A stretch of 64,000 nt of DNA from Streptomyces sp. yr375 (GTDB lineage Bacteria > Actinomycetota > Actinomycetes > Streptomycetales > Streptomycetaceae), in the NCBI RefSeq assembly GCF_900110755.1, contig NZ_FOFF01000018.1, positions 1 through 64,000 of the forward strand. Direction: 5' to 3'. The translations under genes and the position numbers were made by a program. The notes under the pieces were generated by a model that worked only from the letters and a program-made list of their open reading frames with translations, was not told the origin of the DNA and ran no database searches. Position 1 is the first letter of the stretch. Each line of letters begins with the position of its first letter. Shown here one piece after another: positions 44,337 through 53,447 of this stretch.

Positions 44337-44807
44337 ATGCCTCGTAAGGGCCCTGCCCCGAAGCGCCCGGTCATCATCGACCCGGTCTACGGTTCTCCTC
44401 TTGTCACGTCGCTCATCAACAAGGTGCTGCTGAACGGCAAGCGCTCCACCGCCGAGCGCATCGTCTACGGCGCCATGGAGGGCCTGCGCGAGAAGACCGG
44501 CAACGACCCGGTCATCACGCTGAAGCGCGCTCTCGAGAACATCAAGCCGACCATCGAGGTCAAGTCCCGCCGTGTCGGTGGCGCGACCTACCAGGTCCCG
44601 ATCGAGGTCAAGCCCGGCCGCGCGAGCACCCTCGCTCTGCGCTGGCTCGTCGGCTACTCCCGCGCCCGTCGCGAGAAGACCATGACCGAGCGCCTGCTCA
44701 ACGAGCTTCTCGACGCGTCCAACGGCCTCGGCGCCGCTGTGAAGAAGCGCGAGGACACCCACAAGATGGCCGAGTCCAACAAGGCCTTCGCGCACTACCG
44801 CTGGTAG
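44337..44807 (+). CDS. rpsG: 30S ribosomal protein S7
   Basis: This 156-residue protein starts MPRKGPAPKRPVIIDPVYGS and has the 16S-binding core RRVGGATYQVPIEVKPGR and a C-terminal ALRWLVGYSRARREKTM. It nucleates assembly of the 30S head and, in E. coli, represses the str operon by binding its mRNA. Here only three bases separate it from rpsL, so an E. coli-type intercistronic S7 site is absent. Any autoregulation must use another element. Confidence 0.96.
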   Translation: MPRKGPAPKRPVIIDPVYGSPLVTSLINKVLLNGKRSTAERIVYGAMEGLREKTGNDPVITLKRALENIKPTIEVKSRRVGGATYQVPIEVKPGRASTLALRWLVGYSRARREKTMTERLLNELLDASNGLGAAVKKREDTHKMAESNKAFAHYRW

Positions 44808-44846
44808 TCGCTACCCACGACGAGACCGAGAGAAGACCGAAGCCTT

Positions 44847-46973
44847 ATGGCTACCACTTCACTTGACCTGGCCAAGGTCCGCAACATCGGGATCATGGCT
44901 CACATCGACGCGGGCAAGACGACCACCACCGAGCGGATCCTGTTCTACACCGGCGTTTCGTACAAGATCGGTGAGGTCCACGACGGCGCCGCCACGATGG
45001 ACTGGATGGAGCAGGAGCAGGAGCGTGGCATCACGATCACCTCTGCTGCCACCACCTGTCACTGGCCGCTCGAAGACGTCGACCACACCATCAACATCAT
45101 CGACACCCCGGGCCACGTCGACTTCACCGTCGAGGTGGAGCGTTCGCTGCGCGTGCTCGACGGCGCCGTGACGGTGTTCGACGGTGTCGCCGGTGTGGAG
45201 CCCCAGTCCGAGACCGTGTGGCGACAGGCGGACCGCTACGGCGTCCCGCGCATCTGCTTCGTCAACAAGCTCGACCGGACCGGTGCCGAGTTCCACCGCT
45301 GCGTCGACATGATCAGCAACCGCCTTGGCGCGCAGCCGATCGTCATGCAGCTCCCGATCGGTGCCGAGGCCGACTTCAAGGGCGTCGTCGACCTGGTCAC
45401 GATGAAGGCCTTCGTGTGGTCCGCCGAGGCGGAGAAGGGCGAGATGTACGACGTAGTCGACATCCCGGCCACCCACACCGAGGCTGCCGAGGAGTACCGC
45501 GGCAAGCTCGTCGAGACCGTCGCCGAGAACGACGACGAGATCATGGAGCTGTACCTGGAGGGCCAGGAGCCCTCGGTGGAGCAGCTCTACGCGGCGATCC
45601 GCCGTATCACCATCGCGTCCGGCAAGTCCGAGGACACCACCGTCACCCCGGTGTTCTGCGGGACCGCGTTCAAGAACAAGGGCGTCCAGCCCCTGCTCGA
45701 CGCGGTCGTGCGCTACCTCCCCTCGCCGCTCGACGTCGAGGCCATCGAGGGCCACGCCGTCAACGACGCGGAGGAGATCGTCAAGCGCAGGCCGTCCGAC
45801 GACGAGCCGCTGTCCGCGCTGGCGTTCAAGATCATGAGCGACCCGCACCTCGGCAAGCTCACCTTCGTCCGGGTTTACTCGGGCCGCCTGGAGTCCGGCA
45901 CCGCCGTGCTGAACTCCGTCAAGGGCAAGAAGGAGCGCATCGGCAAGATCTACCGCATGCACGCGAACAAGCGTGAGGAGATCGCGGCGGTCGGCGCCGG
46001 CGACATCGTCGCCGTCATGGGTCTCAAGCAGACCACGACCGGCGAGACGCTGTGCGACGACAAGCAGCCGGTGATCCTGGAGTCCATGGACTTCCCGGCG
46101 CCGGTCATCCAGGTCGCCATCGAGCCCAAGTCGAAGGGCGACCAGGAGAAGCTGGGCATCGCGATCCAGCGCCTGGCCGAAGAGGACCCGTCGTTCCAGG
46201 TCCACTCGGACGAGGAGACCGGCCAGACCATCATCGGTGGCATGGGCGAGCTGCACCTCGAGGTGCTGGTCGACCGGATGCGCCGTGAGTTCAAGGTCGA
46301 GGCCAACGTCGGCAAGCCGCAGGTCGCCTACCGCGAGACGATCCGCAAGGCCGTCGAGCGCGTGGACTACACCCACAAGAAGCAGACCGGTGGTACCGGT
46401 CAGTTCGCCAAGGTGCAGATCGCGATCGAGCCCATCGAGGGCGGCGACGCCTCGTACGAGTTCGTGAACAAGGTGACCGGTGGTCGTATCCCGAAGGAGT
46501 ACATCCCTTCGGTCGACGCCGGTGCGCAGGAGGCCATGCAGTTCGGCATCCTCGCCGGTTACGAGATGACCGGTGTGCGCGTGATCCTGCTCGACGGTGG
46601 CTACCACGAGGTGGACTCCTCCGAGCTCGCCTTCAAGATCGCCGGTTCGCAGGCGTTCAAGGAGGCCGCGCGCAAGGCCAGCCCCGTGCTGCTCGAGCCG
46701 ATGATGGCCGTCGAGGTCACCACGCCCGAGGACTACATGGGCGAGGTCATCGGCGACATCAACTCCCGTCGTGGCCAGATCCAGGCCATGGAGGAGCGGA
46801 TGGGTGCCCGGATCGTGAAGGGCCTCGTGCCCCTCTCGGAGATGTTCGGCTACGTCGGCGACCTCCGCAGCAAGACCTCGGGTCGCGCAAGCTACTCGAT
46901 GCAGTTCGACTCCTACGCCGAGGTTCCGAGGAACGTCGCCGAGGAGATCATCGCGAAGGCCAAGGGCGAGTAA
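44847..46973 (+). CDS. fusA: Elongation factor G
   Basis: This 708-residue translocase GTPase has G1 AHIDAGKTTTTERIL, G3 DTPGHVDF and G4 NKLDRTGA. The following domains II-V are complete and end in a short KAKGE tail. It catalyses ribosomal translocation. Fusidic-acid target regions show no obvious resistance change by eye. It lies 39 bp after rpsG, and a 154-bp gap with a hairpin separates it from tuf. Confidence 0.96.
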   Translation: MATTSLDLAKVRNIGIMAHIDAGKTTTTERILFYTGVSYKIGEVHDGAATMDWMEQEQERGITITSAATTCHWPLEDVDHTINIIDTPGHVDFTVEVERSLRVLDGAVTVFDGVAGVEPQSETVWRQADRYGVPRICFVNKLDRTGAEFHRCVDMISNRLGAQPIVMQLPIGAEADFKGVVDLVTMKAFVWSAEAEKGEMYDVVDIPATHTEAAEEYRGKLVETVAENDDEIMELYLEGQEPSVEQLYAAIRRITIASGKSEDTTVTPVFCGTAFKNKGVQPLLDAVVRYLPSPLDVEAIEGHAVNDAEEIVKRRPSDDEPLSALAFKIMSDPHLGKLTFVRVYSGRLESGTAVLNSVKGKKERIGKIYRMHANKREEIAAVGAGDIVAVMGLKQTTTGETLCDDKQPVILESMDFPAPVIQVAIEPKSKGDQEKLGIAIQRLAEEDPSFQVHSDEETGQTIIGGMGELHLEVLVDRMRREFKVEANVGKPQVAYRETIRKAVERVDYTHKKQTGGTGQFAKVQIAIEPIEGGDASYEFVNKVTGGRIPKEYIPSVDAGAQEAMQFGILAGYEMTGVRVILLDGGYHEVDSSELAFKIAGSQAFKEAARKASPVLLEPMMAVEVTTPEDYMGEVIGDINSRRGQIQAMEERMGARIVKGLVPLSEMFGYVGDLRSKTSGRASYSMQFDSYAEVPRNVAEEIIAKAKGE

Positions 46974-47016
46974 CGCAGTCCGTTTGCACGCCGTAGGCTT
47001 GACTCCGGAGCCTCAG

Positions 47017-47050
47017 GGGGCAAACACCCGCATTACGGGATGTTTGCTCC
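47017..47050 (+). promoter_or_regulatory. Conserved-looking hairpin in the fusA-tuf gap
   Basis: GGGGCAAACA (47017-47026) pairs with TGTTTGCTCC (47041-47050) with one G-U pair, continued by CCCG/CGGG around a CATTA loop with one bulged A. No T tract follows. In S. coelicolor tuf1 also has its own promoter in this gap, so the element may shape that 5' UTR or attenuate read-through. Confidence 0.6.
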
Positions 47051-47127
47051 TGGGCCCGGGCTTTCCAGCAAAGATCACCTGGCGCCGATGAGTAAGGCGT
47101 ACAGAACCACTCCGTAGGAGGACCCCA

Positions 47128-48321
47128 GTGGCGAAGGCGAAGTTCGAGCGGACTAAGCCGCACGTCAACATCGGCACCATCGGTCACATCGACCACGGTA
47201 AGACGACCCTCACGGCCGCCATTACCAAGGTGCTGCACGACGCGTACCCCGACCTGAACCAGGCTTCGGCCTTCGATCAGATCGACAAGGCTCCCGAGGA
47301 GCGTCAGCGCGGTATCACGATCTCCATCGCGCACGTCGAGTACCAGACGGAGACGCGTCACTACGCGCACGTCGACTGCCCGGGTCACGCTGACTACATC
47401 AAGAACATGATCACCGGTGCCGCCCAGATGGACGGCGCGATCCTGGTCGTGGCCGCCACCGACGGCCCGATGCCGCAGACCAAGGAGCACGTGCTCCTGG
47501 CCCGCCAGGTCGGCGTTCCCTACATCGTCGTCGCGCTGAACAAGGCCGACATGGTGGACGACGAGGAGATCCTGGAGCTCGTCGAGCTCGAGGTCCGTGA
47601 GCTCCTCTCCGAGTACGAGTTCCCGGGCGACGACCTGCCGGTCGTCAAGGTCTCGGCGCTCAAGGCGCTCGAGGGCGACGCCACGTGGGGTCAGTCGGTT
47701 CTCGACCTCATGGCCGCCGTCGACGAGGCGATCCCGACCCCCGAGCGTGACGTCGACAAGCCGTTCCTCATGCCCGTCGAGGACGTCTTCACGATCACCG
47801 GTCGCGGTACGGTCGTCACCGGCCGTATCGAGCGTGGTGTCCTGAAGGTCAACGAGACCGTTGACATCATCGGCATCAAGCAGGAGAAGACCACCACCAC
47901 GGTCACCGGCATCGAGATGTTCCGCAAGCTGCTCGACGAGGGTCAGGCGGGCGAGAACGTCGGTCTGCTCCTCCGTGGCATCAAGCGCGAGGACGTCGAG
48001 CGCGGCCAGGTCATCATCAAGCCGGGTTCGGTCACGCCGCACACCGACTTCGAGGCCCAGGCCTACATCCTGTCCAAGGACGAGGGTGGCCGCCACACGC
48101 CGTTCTTCAACAACTACCGTCCGCAGTTCTACTTCCGTACGACGGACGTGACGGGCGTTGTGACCCTCCCCGAGGGCACCGAGATGGTGATGCCGGGTGA
48201 CAACACCGAGATGAAGGTGGAGCTCATCCAGCCCATCGCCATGGAAGAGGGCCTGAAGTTCGCCATCCGCGAGGGTGGTCGCACGGTGGGCGCCGGCCAG
48301 GTCACCAAGATCACCAAGTAG
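47128..48321 (+). CDS. tuf: Elongation factor Tu
   Basis: This 397-residue GTPase delivers aminoacyl-tRNA. Motifs are GHIDHGKTTLTAAITKVLHD, DCPGHADYIKNMITGAAQMD and NKADMVDD; domains II and III are complete. GTG 47128 follows TAGGAGGAC. It corresponds to tuf1 of the str operon; some streptomycetes hold divergent tuf paralogues elsewhere that confer elfamycin resistance. No such replacement is visible by eye here. Confidence 0.96.
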   Translation: MAKAKFERTKPHVNIGTIGHIDHGKTTLTAAITKVLHDAYPDLNQASAFDQIDKAPEERQRGITISIAHVEYQTETRHYAHVDCPGHADYIKNMITGAAQMDGAILVVAATDGPMPQTKEHVLLARQVGVPYIVVALNKADMVDDEEILELVELEVRELLSEYEFPGDDLPVVKVSALKALEGDATWGQSVLDLMAAVDEAIPTPERDVDKPFLMPVEDVFTITGRGTVVTGRIERGVLKVNETVDIIGIKQEKTTTTVTGIEMFRKLLDEGQAGENVGLLLRGIKREDVERGQVIIKPGSVTPHTDFEAQAYILSKDEGGRHTPFFNNYRPQFYFRTTDVTGVVTLPEGTEMVMPGDNTEMKVELIQPIAMEEGLKFAIREGGRTVGAGQVTKITK

Positions 48322-48368
48322 TTCTTGGCCGATCGACCTGGTAGCTCCAGCTTGAGCTGAGCACCTGG

Positions 48369-48402
48369 AGGGGCCCGTACGACTTCGGTCGTACGGGCCC
48401 CT
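48369..48402 (+). terminator. Terminator of the str operon
   Basis: Fifteen-base perfect arms (48369-48383 and 48388-48402) close on a TTCG tetraloop and are followed by TCTGCTGT, 47 bp past the tuf stop. Confidence 0.9.
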
Positions 48403-48605
48403 TCTGCTGTGCTGCTGCCGGCGGGTTCGGCGGGTTCGGCAGGTGAAGTGTCGGCGAAGCCTGGGCGGCGGGTCGGCGAGGGGTCGGTCAAGCTTGCGAG
48501 GCGGGGGAGTGGAATGCGGCTTTCTGCTCCCTGTGTGGTGGTTGGGGCGGTCGTAATCTGATCGGCCGGTGCCCGTCGGGCAGCCCCGGACCCACAGCGA
48601 CGAGG

Positions 48606-49761
48606 ATGACTGGCTTGGCTCTCACCCGTGCTGCGCAGCCCAAACCCGTCGTGCGCGGCCACCGCCCGGAGCGCTCCGGCCGTCGCCCCGGCCGCCTCTA
48701 CGCCGTCGACGGCATCCGTCTGCTGGCGGCGCTGATGGTCGCCCTCCACCACTACGCCGGCACCCGCCGCGTCGACCGGCCGGGCAACCCGGTCTGGGGC
48801 CGCCCGGTGTCGGACGTCATGCCGACGGTGTTCCATGTGGCGGCCTACGGCTGGATCGGCGTCGAGATCTTCTTCGTCATCAGCGGCTTCGTGATCTGCA
48901 TGTCGTGCTGGGGCCGGACGCCGAGGCAGTTCTTCGTGTCGCGGGTGATCCGCCTCTACCCCGCGTACTGGTTCGCGGTCCTGTTCACGACGGGGGTGCT
49001 GGCGGCGCTGCCGGGCGTGTGGGAGCGGCTGCGGCTGCGGGACGTGTTCGTCAACCTGACGATGCTGCAGTCGGGTTCGGGGGTCCGCAACGTCGACGGC
49101 GTGTACTGGACGCTCTGGTCGGAGCTGCGCTTCTACCTGCTGTTCCTGGTGGTGGTCCGGATGGGCCTGACGTACCGCAGGGTGGTGGTGTTCTGCTGCG
49201 TGTGGGGCGCGGCGGCGATGCCGGCGCCGGTGGCCGGCTTCCCGCTGCTGGAGCTGCTCGCGGCCCCGGAGAGCGCCTGGTACTTCATCGCGGGCCTCGC
49301 CCTCTACCTGATGCACCGCTTCGGCCAGGACCTGCTGCTGTGGGGCATCCTCGGCATGGCCTGGCTGATGGCCCAGAAGGAACTGGGCGACCGCATCGAC
49401 GAGGTCGAGCACGTGTCGGGCTGGCGGGGCGCGGTGCTGATCTTCACCGTGTTCCTGCTGGTGATGGTCGCGGTGGCCCTCGGACACACGGACCGCTCCC
49501 CGCGGGCGGTGGCTGGTGACGGCGGGCGGCATGACGTACCCCCTCTACCTGACGCACTACGCGGCGGGTACGACGGTCATCAGCCGCCTGCGCGCGGAGC
49601 TGGACGCACGGGTGCTGGTGGCGGTGGTGCCGGCCGGGTTCCTGGTGCTGAGCTGGGCGGTGCACCGGTTCGTGGAGCGGCCGGTGGCGGGCGCGGTCAA
49701 GCGGGGGCTGGAGCGGGCGTTCGCGGAGAGCTGGACCGGCCCCGCGGCTTCCGTCAAGTGA
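48606..49761 (+). pseudogene. Acyltransferase family 3 membrane protein, frameshifted near its C terminus
   Basis: The N-terminal 295 residues are a normal acyltransferase 3: RLYAVDGIRLLAALMVALHH with the catalytic His region, VEIFFVISGFVICMS, and RVIRLYPAYWFAV. After about nt 49495 this frame becomes Gly/Arg/Pro-rich noise. The expected last part resumes in the +1 frame as RWLVTAGGMTYPLYLTHYAAG through FVERPVAGAVKRG to the stop at 49761. One extra base in the CCCCGCGGGCGG run near 49498-49509 explains this. It may be a real mutation or a sequencing error. Such enzymes O-acylate extracytoplasmic sugars or lipids. Confidence 0.75.
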
Positions 49762-50180
49762 GCGCCGCGTTTGAGCTGCGTCACTCTCGGGGTATTGTCT
49801 CCGGCTCGATTGGCGGAGGGGGTGGCCCATATGGCAGACTAGCGGGGTTGCTCGGTCGAGTGTTGATGCTGCGCGCCTCCCGCCGGGAGGACCGGAAGCG
49901 AGTCCCACAGTACTCGTCGTCCTAACTGCCCACGGGCAGCGCTGGGACGGACGTACGGGAATCTTTCGGGAAGTGTCAGTGCAGCGCCGACCAGGCACCC
50001 GGTGGGCCTTTCGCCCTCGGCTTGCGGTTCCGGAAGGGCCGTGCTACCCGGTAAGGGATGTTCGAACAAGGGACATCCGTGTCGGTGACAGCGCGACACA
50101 CCCGACCGCGTGGGTCGGAGGCGAGTGAACGGGAACACCCGGTTCCAGAGCGTTAGAAGAGACAGGACTACTGAGTAGCC
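49762..50180 (+). other. Promoter and long leader of the S10 operon
   Basis: This 419-bp stretch has no credible gene. A likely promoter is TTGGCG (49810-49815) with CAGACT (49835-49840), 19 bp apart. The leader that follows, about 330 nt, contains GC-rich pairing segments and the 25-nt element shared with rpsL at 50094-50118. Long S10 leaders bind L4 for autoregulation in proteobacteria; whether this one does is unknown. Confidence 0.55.
50094..50118 (+). promoter_or_regulatory. Shared leader element, copy 2 (rpsJ)
   Basis: It is identical over 25 nt to 43887-43911 and includes the hairpin CCGACC-GCGTG-GGTCGG. It begins 87 bp before the rpsJ start. Flanking sequence differs, so the identity is not part of a longer duplication. 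Confidence 0.75.
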
Positions 50181-50489
50181 ATGGCGGGACAGAAGATCCG
50201 CATCCGGCTCAAGGCCTACGACCACGAGGTCATCGACAGCTCGGCGAAGAAGATCGTCGAGACGGTGACGCGTACTGGTGCGTCGGTCGCGGGCCCGGTG
50301 CCGCTGCCCACTGAGAAGAACGTGTACTGCGTCATCAAGTCGCCGCACAAGTACAAGGACTCGCGCGAGCACTTCGAGATGCGCACGCACAAGCGCCTGA
50401 TCGACATTCTCGACCCGACGCCCAAGACCGTTGACTCTCTGATGCGACTCGACCTCCCGGCCGGTGTCGACATCGAGATCAAGCTCTAG
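50181..50489 (+). CDS. rpsJ: 30S ribosomal protein S10
   Basis: This 102-residue first gene of the S10 operon begins MAGQKIRIRLKAYDHEVIDS, with the NusB/NusG-binding loop and REHFEMRTHKRLIDI. S10 acts both in the 30S head and as NusE in antitermination and transcription-translation coupling with NusG. It follows the shared leader hairpin and lies 17 bp before rplC. Confidence 0.96.
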   Translation: MAGQKIRIRLKAYDHEVIDSSAKKIVETVTRTGASVAGPVPLPTEKNVYCVIKSPHKYKDSREHFEMRTHKRLIDILDPTPKTVDSLMRLDLPAGVDIEIKL

Positions 50490-50506
50490 GGGCCGGTGAT
50501 CTGAGA

Positions 50507-51151
50507 ATGGCTAAGCAGATCAAGGGCATCCTGGGCGAGAAGCTCGGCATGACGCAGGTGTGGGACGAGAACAACCGCGTTGTTCCGGTCACCGTCGTCA
50601 AGGCCAGCCCCAACGTCGTGACCCAGGTCCGTACGAACGACAGTGACGGCTACGAGTCGGTCCAGATCGCCTTCGGCGAGATCGACCCGCGCAAGGTGAA
50701 CAAGCCCCTCAAGGGTCACTTCGCCAAGGCCGACGTCACCCCCCGTCGCCACCTCGTCGAGATCCGCACCGCGGACGCCTCCGAGTACACGCTGGGCCAG
50801 GAGATCACCGCTGAGGTGTTCGAGGCCGGCGTGAAGGTCGACGTGACCGGCAAGAGCAAGGGCAAGGGCTTCGCCGGTGTCATGAAGCGTCACAACTTCA
50901 AGGGCCTCGGCGCCGGACACGGCACCCAGCGCAAGCACCGCTCGCCCGGTTCCATCGGTGGCTGCGCCACCCCGGGCCGCGTGTTCAAGGGCCTCCGCAT
51001 GGCGGGTCGCATGGGCAACGAGCGTGTCACCACCCAGAACCTGACCGTCCACGCCGTTGACGCGGAGAAGGGTCTGCTGCTCATCAAGGGCGCCGTCCCC
51101 GGTCCGAACGGCGGCCTCGTCCTGGTCCGCACCGCGGCCAAGGGGGCCTGA
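50507..51151 (+). CDS. rplC: 50S ribosomal protein L3
   Basis: This 214-residue protein reaches the peptidyl-transferase centre through a central loop (HGTQRKHRSPGSIGGCATPGR). The start MAKQIKGILGEKLGMTQVWD is typical. It is one of the first proteins in 50S assembly. Seven bases separate its stop from the rplD start. Confidence 0.96.
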   Translation: MAKQIKGILGEKLGMTQVWDENNRVVPVTVVKASPNVVTQVRTNDSDGYESVQIAFGEIDPRKVNKPLKGHFAKADVTPRRHLVEIRTADASEYTLGQEITAEVFEAGVKVDVTGKSKGKGFAGVMKRHNFKGLGAGHGTQRKHRSPGSIGGCATPGRVFKGLRMAGRMGNERVTTQNLTVHAVDAEKGLLLIKGAVPGPNGGLVLVRTAAKGA

Positions 51152-51158
51152 GGTACCG

Positions 51159-51815
51159 ATGAGCACTGTTGACATCCTTTCGCCTGCCGGCGAGAAGACC
51201 GGAAGCGTCGAGCTCCCCGCGGAGATCTTCGGCGTGGAGAAGATCAGCATCCCGCTGATCCACCAGGTCGTCGTCGCGCAGAACGCCGCTGCCCGCCAGG
51301 GCACGCACAAGACGAAGACCCGCGGCGAGGTTCGCGGTGGCGGTAAGAAGCCTTACCGTCAGAAGGGCACCGGCCGTGCGCGCCAGGGCTCGACCCGCGC
51401 GCCGCAGTTCGCCGGCGGTGGCGTCGTCCACGGCCCGCAGCCGCGTGACTACTCGCAGCGGACCCCGAAGAAGATGAAGGCCGCCGCCCTGCGGCACGCC
51501 CTCACCGACCGGGCCCGCCACAACCGCATCCACGTCGTCACCGGCGTGATCGAGGGCGAGGCTCCCTCCACGAAGGCCGCTCGCACGCTGTTCGGCAAGA
51601 TCTCGGAGCGCAAGAACCTGCTCCTGGTCGTCGACCGCGCCGACGAGGCCGCGTGGCTGTCCGCCCGCAACCTGCCCCAGGTGCACATCCTGGAGCCGGG
51701 CCAGCTGAACACGTACGACGTGATCGTCTCGGACGACGTGGTCTTCACCCAGGCCGCTCTCGAGTCCTTCGTCGCCGGCCCGAAGGCCAACGACACCGAA
51801 GGGAGTGACGCCTGA
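51159..51815 (+). CDS. rplD: 50S ribosomal protein L4
   Basis: This 218-residue protein lines the exit tunnel by the extended loop RGGGKKPYRQKGTGRARQGS. ATG 51159 (MSTVDILSPAGEK) follows GAGGTA; the stop overlaps rplW in TGATG. E. coli L4 represses the S10 operon; here the long S10 leader is a possible target. The macrolide-relevant loop KGTGRARQG is wild type. Confidence 0.95.
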   Translation: MSTVDILSPAGEKTGSVELPAEIFGVEKISIPLIHQVVVAQNAAARQGTHKTKTRGEVRGGGKKPYRQKGTGRARQGSTRAPQFAGGGVVHGPQPRDYSQRTPKKMKAAALRHALTDRARHNRIHVVTGVIEGEAPSTKAARTLFGKISERKNLLLVVDRADEAAWLSARNLPQVHILEPGQLNTYDVIVSDDVVFTQAALESFVAGPKANDTEGSDA

Positions 51816-52234
51816 TGGCTACGCGTCACCCGAGCATCGCCTCCAAGGCGGCCAAGGTCGCCAAGGCTGCGCGCGTCGCCAAGGCGAAGCGCCACGCCAC
51901 CGAGGGCAAGAACACCGTCGTCACCGCGCCCAGCAAGGCGTTCACGGACCACCGTGACGTGCTGCTGAAGCCGGTCGTGTCGGAGAAGAGCTACGCGCTC
52001 CTCGACGAGGGCAAGTACACCTTCATCGTGGCGCCCGGCGCCAACAAGACCCAGATCAAGCAGGCCGTCCAGGCGGTCTTCTCGGTCAAGGTCACCGGGG
52101 TCAACACGATCAACCGCATCGGCAAGCGCAAGCGCACGAAGACCGGTTTCGGTCAGCGTGCCGGCACCAAGCGCGCGATCGTGACCCTCGCTGAGGGCGA
52201 CCGTATCGACATCTTCGGCGGTCCGACCGCCTAA
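51815..52234 (+). CDS. rplW: 50S ribosomal protein L23
   Basis: This 139-residue protein of the tunnel exit, docking site for trigger factor and SRP, has the core KPVVSEKSYALLDEGKYTFIV and INRIGKRKRTKTGFG. It carries about 38 extra N-terminal residues rich in Ala/Lys (SIASKAAKVAKAARVAKAKR), as in other streptomycetes. Translation is coupled to rplD. Confidence 0.95.
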   Translation: MATRHPSIASKAAKVAKAARVAKAKRHATEGKNTVVTAPSKAFTDHRDVLLKPVVSEKSYALLDEGKYTFIVAPGANKTQIKQAVQAVFSVKVTGVNTINRIGKRKRTKTGFGQRAGTKRAIVTLAEGDRIDIFGGPTA

Positions 52235-52274
52235 GGGCGGTCCGGATCGTCCGATATCGGACGAGGACTGAGAA

Positions 52275-53111
52275 ATGGGAATCCGCAAGTACAAGCCGAC
52301 TACGCCGGGCCGCCGTGGCTCCAGCGTCGCCGACTTCGTCGAGGTCACGCGGTCCACGCCGGAGAAGTCGCTGGTTCGCCCCCTGCACAGCAAGGGCGGC
52401 CGTAACAATTCCGGTCGTGTGACCGTTCGCCACCAGGGTGGCGGACACAAGCGCGCCTACCGCGTGATCGACTTCCGTCGTCACGACAAGGACGGCGTGC
52501 CGGCGAAGGTCGCGCACATCGAGTACGACCCCAACCGCACCGCGCGCATCGCGCTGCTGCACTACGCGGACGGCGAGAAGCGCTACATCCTCGCCCCGCG
52601 CAACCTGCAGCAGGGCGACCGCGTCGAGAACGGTCCCGGGGCCGACATCAAGCCGGGCAACAACCTGGCGCTCCGCAACATCCCGGTCGGTACCACGATC
52701 CACGCGATCGAGCTCCGTCCCGGTGGCGGCGCCAAGTTCGCCCGCTCCGCCGGTGCCTCCGTGCAGCTCCTTGCGAAGGAGGGCTCGATGGCCCACCTCC
52801 GCATGCCGTCCGGTGAAATCCGCCTGGTCGACCAGCGCTGCCGCGCCACGGTCGGCGAGGTCGGCAACGCCGAGCAGAGCAACATCAACTGGGGCAAGGC
52901 CGGCCGCAAGCGCTGGCTGGGCGTCCGCCCGACCGTTCGCGGTGTGGCGATGAACCCGGTTGACCACCCCCACGGTGGTGGTGAGGGCAAGACCTCCGGT
53001 GGTCGCCACCCGGTCAGCCCCTGGGGTCAGAAGGAGGGTCGTACTCGCTCGCCGAAGAAGGCTTCGAGCAAGTACATCGTCCGCCGCCGCAAGACGAACA
53101 AGAAGCGCTAG
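52275..53111 (+). CDS. rplB: 50S ribosomal protein L2
   Basis: This is a 278-residue primary rRNA-binding protein needed for subunit joining. GVAMNPVDHPHGGGEGKTSG contains the conserved histidine region near the peptidyl-transferase centre. It starts MGIRKYKPTTPGRRGSSVAD and has full family length. It lies 40 bp from rplW and 12 bp before rpsS. Confidence 0.96.
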   Translation: MGIRKYKPTTPGRRGSSVADFVEVTRSTPEKSLVRPLHSKGGRNNSGRVTVRHQGGGHKRAYRVIDFRRHDKDGVPAKVAHIEYDPNRTARIALLHYADGEKRYILAPRNLQQGDRVENGPGADIKPGNNLALRNIPVGTTIHAIELRPGGGAKFARSAGASVQLLAKEGSMAHLRMPSGEIRLVDQRCRATVGEVGNAEQSNINWGKAGRKRWLGVRPTVRGVAMNPVDHPHGGGEGKTSGGRHPVSPWGQKEGRTRSPKKASSKYIVRRRKTNKKR

Positions 53112-53123
53112 GAGCGGGTTTAG

Positions 53124-53405
53124 ATGCCGCGCAGTCTCAAGAAGGGGCCCTTCGTCGACGGACACCTCGTAAAGAAGGTGGACGCCCAGAACGAAGCCGG
53201 TTCCAAGAACGTCATCAAGACCTGGTCCCGTCGCTCGATGATCATCCCCAGCATGCTGGGCCACACGATCGCGGTGCACAACGGCAAGACCCACATTCCG
53301 GTGTTTGTCACCGAGTCGATGGTCGGCCACAAGCTCGGCGAGTTCTCGCCGACGCGCACCTTCCGGGGTCACGTCAAGGACGACCGGAAGTCGAAGCGCC
53401 GCTAA
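53124..53405 (+). CDS. rpsS: 30S ribosomal protein S19
   Basis: This 93-residue head protein starts MPRSLKKGPFVDGHLVKKVD and has the family block VFVTESMVGHKLGEFSPTRTF. It pairs with S13 at the 30S head. Its double stop TAATAG precedes rplV by a short gap containing two possible rplV starts. Confidence 0.96.
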   Translation: MPRSLKKGPFVDGHLVKKVDAQNEAGSKNVIKTWSRRSMIIPSMLGHTIAVHNGKTHIPVFVTESMVGHKLGEFSPTRTFRGHVKDDRKSKRR

Positions 53406-53447
53406 TAGCGGGGTGGAATGACCATGACAGACACTGGAAGGACAACC

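Noticed and set aside
46974..47127. TAGGCT at 46994-46999 as the tuf promoter
   Set aside because: No acceptable -35 lies 16-19 bp upstream, so the tuf promoter position was left open.
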